DNA of 8,457 nt, from the NCBI GenBank assembly GCA_016189825.1, contig JACPRR010000056.1:1-8457 (forward strand), given 5' to 3'. Below are positions 6,066-8,457 of this stretch, one piece after another. The position numbers and the translations under genes are program-made. This DNA is from Chloroflexota bacterium. GTDB lineage: Bacteria; Chloroflexota; Dehalococcoidia; JACPPY01. The notes under the pieces were generated by a model. It worked only from the letters and a program-made list of their open reading frames with translations, was not told the DNA's origin and made no database searches. Every line of letters starts with the position of its first letter. Position 1 is the stretch's first letter.

Positions 6066-6091
6066 GGCGCACAGACAGAGACGCCTGTGCC
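6066..6091 (+). promoter_or_regulatory. Leader hairpin upstream of the hydroxypyruvate isomerase gene
   Basis: GGC-G-CACAG at 6066-6074 can pair with CTGTGCC at 6085-6091, with one bulged base and a 10-base loop. It ends 11 bases before the ribosome binding site at 6103. It could be an operator or a 5' UTR stem; nothing else identifies a regulator. Confidence 0.2.
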
Positions 6092-6102
6092 ATCTTAGCA
6101 AT

Positions 6103-6108
6103 AGGAGG
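6103..6108 (+). promoter_or_regulatory. Strong ribosome binding site of the hydroxypyruvate isomerase gene
   Basis: AGGAGG is a full Shine-Dalgarno match 8 bases before the ATG at 6117, fixing the start. The protein then begins MPKFSANLTW, as in the known family. Confidence 0.75.
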
Positions 6109-6116
6109 GTCTCATT

Positions 6117-6908
6117 ATGCCTAAGTTCAGTGCCAACTTGACCTGGATGTTTGGAGAGGTCGGTTTCCTGGAGCGGTTCGAGCGAGTGGCGCAGGCCGGC
6201 TTCAAGGGCGTCGAGTTCATGTTTCCCTACGAGTTCAAGGCGGGGCAGCTTGCAGAGCTCCTTGACAAGCACCATCTTGAGCAGGTGCTGCTGAACTTGC
6301 CGGCGGGAGACTGGCAGAAGGGCGAGCGGGGCATCGCCTGCTTGCCGGGCCGGGAGGCGGAATTCCAAGAAGGCGTCGGCAGGTCCGTGGAATACGCTAA
6401 AGCGTTGAAGTGCTCGCGGGTGAACTGCCTGGTCGGGATCACGCCGGCGGGTGTTCCGGCCAACAAGGTGCGTGAGACGATGGTCAGCAACTTGCGCTTC
6501 GCCGCGCAGACGCTCGACAAAGCAGGCGTCAGGTTGCTGGTCGAGGCGCTGAACAGCCGGGATGCGCCAGGATTCCATCTCGTGCACACGCAGGACGTGG
6601 TGAAGCTGCTCGAGGAAGTAAATCACCCGAATGCCTGGCTGCAGTATGATATCTACCACATGCAGGTTATGGAAGGAAATCTGACGCAGACTATCCGGGA
6701 CAATGTCAAACGGATAGCCCATATGCAGCTCGGCGATGTGCCGGGCAGGCACGAGCCGGGCAGCGGAGAAATCAACTTCCCGAACCTGTTCCGCTTCATC
6801 GATGAGAGCGGCTACGACGGGTGGATTGGCTGTGAGTACAAGCCCGCGGGGAAGACAGAAGACGGGCTTGGCTGGGTCAAGCCCTACTTGAAGAAAGGGG
6901 TGAGCTAA
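6117..6908 (+). CDS. hyi: Hydroxypyruvate isomerase (Hyi / OtnI family, TIM barrel)
   Basis: A 263-residue cytoplasmic TIM-barrel isomerase of the AP-endonuclease-2-like family, expected to interconvert hydroxypyruvate and tartronate semialdehyde. By memory alignment it is close to E. coli Hyi along its whole length. Matching segments include KFSANLTWMFGE at the start, GFKGVEFMFPY (28-38), NLPAGDWQKGERGIACLPGR (60-79), NCLVG (103-107), LQYDIYHMQ (175-183), GEIN and GWIGCEYKP. The four metal/catalytic residues of the family are present at the same numbers: Glu143, Asp178, Gln204 and Glu240. The stop codon shares its last base with the start of the next gene, a tartronate semialdehyde reductase, which supports the hydroxypyruvate role. 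The close homologue OtnI (2-oxo-tetronate isomerase) is the main alternative, because some operons pair it with another dehydrogenase of the same superfamily. Confidence 0.9.
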   Translation: MPKFSANLTWMFGEVGFLERFERVAQAGFKGVEFMFPYEFKAGQLAELLDKHHLEQVLLNLPAGDWQKGERGIACLPGREAEFQEGVGRSVEYAKALKCSRVNCLVGITPAGVPANKVRETMVSNLRFAAQTLDKAGVRLLVEALNSRDAPGFHLVHTQDVVKLLEEVNHPNAWLQYDIYHMQVMEGNLTQTIRDNVKRIAHMQLGDVPGRHEPGSGEINFPNLFRFIDESGYDGWIGCEYKPAGKTEDGLGWVKPYLKKGVS

Positions 6909-7795
6909 TGGCGAAGCTTGGTTTCATAGGACTGGGGATCATGGGGAAACCCATGGCCGGACACCTGCTGGCGGCAAAACACTCGGTGCAGGTATTCGAC
7001 GTTAATCCCGCCGGGGTGAAGGAGATGGTGGCAAAGGGGGCGCAAGCCTGCAAGACCAGCAAGGAAGTTGCCCAGACGTCGGACATTGTCTTCATCATGG
7101 TCCCGGATACCCCGGACGTGGAGGCGGTGCTGTTCGGGAAGGACGGGGTCGCCGAGGGAGTGAGGCCGGGCTCCACCGTGGTGGACATGAGTTCGATATC
7201 ACCCATCGCCACCAAGGAGTTCGCCAAGAAACTGATCGCCATGGGCGTGAAGGTGCTCGATGCGCCGGTTTCCGGCGGCCAGGTGGGCGCGGAGAACGCA
7301 ACGCTGTCCATCATGGTCGGAGGTGACCAGGCGGTCTTCGAGGAAATAAAGCCGTACTTCCAGCTCATGGGGAAGAACATCATCCTCATCGGCGGCAACG
7401 GCGACGGGCAGACCTGCAAGGTGGCAAACCAGATAGTAGTGGCCCTCAACATACAGGCTGTCGCCGAAGCCCTCCTCTTTGCTTCGAAGGCCGGGGCCGA
7501 TCCGGCGAAGGTGCGCGAGGCGCTTCTCGGCGGTTTCGCGCAGAGCCGGATACTCGAGATCCACGGCGAGCGCATGCTCAAGCGCAACTTTAACCCTGGT
7601 TTCCGCATCCGCCTGCACCAGAAGGACCTGAATCTCGCCCTCCAGGGGGCGCGTTCACTGGGACTCAGCTTGCCGAACACGGCGACTGCCGCCCAGATAT
7701 TCAACGCGGTGGCTGCCGCGGGCGGGGCCGATCTTGACCATTCTGCCCTGGTCACCGGGCTTGAGTTGCTGGCAAACCACAAGGTTGCCAGGTGA
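6908..7795 (+). CDS. garR: Tartronate semialdehyde reductase (2-hydroxy-3-oxopropionate reductase; 3-hydroxyisobutyrate dehydrogenase family)
   Basis: A 295-residue NAD(P)-dependent beta-hydroxyacid dehydrogenase, predicted to reduce tartronate semialdehyde to D-glycerate. The N-terminal Rossmann motif is GLGIMG at residues 8-13. The substrate-binding motif DAPVSGG is at 118-124, the catalytic Lys171 lies in KVANQIV, and GFRIRLHQKDL (231-241) and the C-terminal DHSALV (277-282) match E. coli GarR/GlxR closely as I recall them. The length is the family norm. It overlaps the isomerase stop by one base (TAATG), with a GGGGTGA ribosome binding site just upstream at 6897-6903, so translation is probably coupled. 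The pair forms a hydroxypyruvate/tartronate-semialdehyde to glycerate module. The garR/glxR distinction cannot be made here, and a threonate-type or 3-hydroxyisobutyrate dehydrogenase is possible but less likely. Confidence 0.9.
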   Translation: MAKLGFIGLGIMGKPMAGHLLAAKHSVQVFDVNPAGVKEMVAKGAQACKTSKEVAQTSDIVFIMVPDTPDVEAVLFGKDGVAEGVRPGSTVVDMSSISPIATKEFAKKLIAMGVKVLDAPVSGGQVGAENATLSIMVGGDQAVFEEIKPYFQLMGKNIILIGGNGDGQTCKVANQIVVALNIQAVAEALLFASKAGADPAKVREALLGGFAQSRILEIHGERMLKRNFNPGFRIRLHQKDLNLALQGARSLGLSLPNTATAAQIFNAVAAAGGADLDHSALVTGLELLANHKVAR

Positions 7796-7831
7796 ACCCG
7801 TAGTCACAGCAACAGTGGCAAGTCAGAGTCA

Positions 7832-8350
7832 CTACGGCTTGTAGTCGTAGGAGAAGGGTTGAGTTGCCTCGTCGGAGTTGACGGTGAGGACGAAGCGCCC
7901 CCCGTTCTGGACGAGCTTCGCAGCGTCGAAGATGCTGAAGGAAAGAGTCACCTGCCGCGTTACGGCGGACTTTGCTTTGAGCTCGCCGACGTCCACACGC
8001 AGGTAGTCGGCGCCGTTCACCTTCACTCGCGATCCCTGCGCGAATGCCTCTACCTTTGCCCACACGTTGTGTGCGTCCGCGGCGCCGTTGTTGGTCAGCG
8101 TGGCGGTGACATTTGCCGAGAGGCCGGACTGGCTGACATTGCCTAGCGTGAGGGTGAATGCGACCTTCGGGGCTGGCGCGGTTGCCGGCGCGCCGGTCAC
8201 AGCCGGAGGCGGTACTCCGATCGGGGTAGGCGCAGGCAGGAACGTGCCGGCGTCGCCGGTTTTCGGGACAAATGTAATCACGACATAGGTTGCGATGCCG
8301 GCAAACGCCAGCACAACGGCGATGGCGATCGCTATCAGGGCCTTCTTCAT
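7832..8350 (-). CDS. Membrane-anchored protein with Pro/Ala-rich linker and beta-sandwich-like domain
   Basis: A 172-residue protein of unknown function. Residues 1-3 (MKK) and a hydrophobic segment at about 4-28 form an N-terminal signal anchor or signal peptide. There is no cysteine anywhere, so it is not a lipoprotein. Residues about 38-64 are rich in Pro, Ala, Thr and Gly and look like a flexible extracytoplasmic linker. Residues 66-172 show alternating hydrophobic strands with an ATLTNNGAADAHNV segment and a VDVGELKAKSAVTRQVTLSF segment. This resembles CARDB/FxLYD-type immunoglobulin-like domains, in which a 'tendency to add a new group at N-N-G turns' is typical. The start ATG overlaps the stop of the upstream membrane-protein gene (ATGA), implying an operon with it. 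The gene converges on the reductase gene with a 36-base gap. The membrane anchor is visible; the domain assignment is a resemblance only. Confidence 0.8.
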   Translation of the reverse strand: MKKALIAIAIAVVLAFAGIATYVVITFVPKTGDAGTFLPAPTPIGVPPPAVTGAPATAPAPKVAFTLTLGNVSQSGLSANVTATLTNNGAADAHNVWAKVEAFAQGSRVKVNGADYLRVDVGELKAKSAVTRQVTLSFSIFDAAKLVQNGGRFVLTVNSDEATQPFSYDYKP

Positions 8351-8457
8351 GGGACCGGTCTCTTTCTGGTATTCACGGTATCAGTGTGGGTCCTCGCGCT
8401 TTCCGAACCGAACTCCGCGCCGAGAACGACGATGAATGCCGATACATAGACCCAGGC
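8347..8457 (-). CDS. C-terminal fragment of a probable YihY/BrkB-family inner-membrane protein (truncated by window edge)
   Basis: On the minus strand a frame is open from the right edge to a TGA at 8347-8349 and encodes the last 36 residues of a protein. It begins with a hydrophobic stretch (AWVYVSAFIVVLGAEF) and ends in a polar, basic tail (ending NTRKRPVP). The pattern of a Trp-Val-Tyr membrane helix running into LGAEF near the C-terminus resembles the last transmembrane helix of YihY/virulence factor BrkB family proteins, where xYYSAxxxLxGAEF is typical. The stop overlaps the start of the downstream anchored protein by the ATGA arrangement, so the two are probably translationally coupled. 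The coding call is sound from the frame and overlap; the family call rests on a short segment. Confidence 0.6.
   Translation of the reverse strand, partial: AWVYVSAFIVVLGAEFGSESARTHTDTVNTRKRPVP

Larger units (their letters stand above)
5783..6116. other. Intergenic region with repeat cluster; no convincing gene
   Basis: These 334 bases separate the acyl-CoA operon from the hyi-type operon. Reading frames here are low in coding character and are built from homopolymeric C/G tracts. The content is a weak hairpin after the stop at 5781-5796, two copies of a 12-base direct repeat with hairpins (5822-5950), a CCCTCTCCCT palindrome (5961-5995), and about 65 bases of leader before the next start. 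The promoter of the downstream operon presumably lies around 6000-6090, but I cannot point to a convincing -35/-10 pair. Confidence 0.6.

Noticed and set aside
6877..7782. Minus-strand frame of 301 codons opposite the reductase gene
   Set aside because: It is almost exactly antisense to the reductase, with composition typical of a complementary-strand shadow.
7796..7845. Intrinsic terminator between the convergent genes (GTAGT/ACTAC, ACTAC/GTAGT)
   Set aside because: Only 5-bp stems without a G/C-rich core or a T-run, and one arm lies within the coding end of the minus-strand gene.
1..8457. CRISPR array, tRNA, transposase, toxin-antitoxin or phage gene
   Set aside because: No spaced direct repeats, cloverleaf or matching protein motifs were found on either strand.

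Overview
The window reads as ordinary bacterial chromosome from a moderately GC-rich anaerobe. The best evidence for anaerobic life is a pair of adjacent genes from the oxygen-sensitive 2-hydroxyacyl-CoA dehydratase / benzoyl-CoA reductase family. Gene content of this kind is known from Desulfobacterota, Firmicutes and anaerobic Chloroflexota. I cannot place the taxon from sequence alone; Chloroflexota (Dehalococcoidia-like) or Desulfobacterota are guesses.

Region 1 (1-5782, + strand) is a run of co-directional genes. It starts with the 3' tail of an unrecognised gene (ends 121). Then come a short-chain dehydrogenase resembling the dehydrogenase domain of MFE-2 (223-1086), a family III CoA-transferase (1107-2369), a crotonase-fold protein lacking both classical catalytic glutamates (2419-3237), and two paralogous dehydratase/reductase subunits of 421 and 385 residues (3312-4577, 4625-5782). 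From the SDR onward the gaps are 20-74 bases, so these five genes probably form one operon. They make a coherent set for an acyl-CoA pathway: activation by CoA transfer, radical or low-potential reductive chemistry on the acyl-CoA, a crotonase step, and an NAD(P)-dependent 3-hydroxyacyl-CoA-type oxidation. The substrate is unknown. The ATP-dependent activator that such enzymes need is not in the window.

Region 2 (5783-6116) is a 334-base intergenic stretch holding a cluster of C-rich/G-rich palindromic repeats of the dispersed REP/MITE-like kind.

Region 3 (6117-7795, + strand) is a tight two-gene unit. It encodes a hydroxypyruvate isomerase with every metal/catalytic residue conserved, overlapping by one base a tartronate semialdehyde reductase of the 3-hydroxyisobutyrate dehydrogenase family. 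Together they would take hydroxypyruvate or tartronate semialdehyde to glycerate. The usual partner, glyoxylate carboligase, is not seen here.

Region 4 (7832-8457, - strand) converges on region 3. It holds the C-terminal end of a likely YihY/BrkB-family membrane protein, whose stop codon overlaps (ATGA) the start of a membrane-anchored protein with a Pro/Ala-rich linker and an extracytoplasmic beta-sandwich-like domain.

No rRNA, tRNA, CRISPR array, transposase or phage gene was seen.
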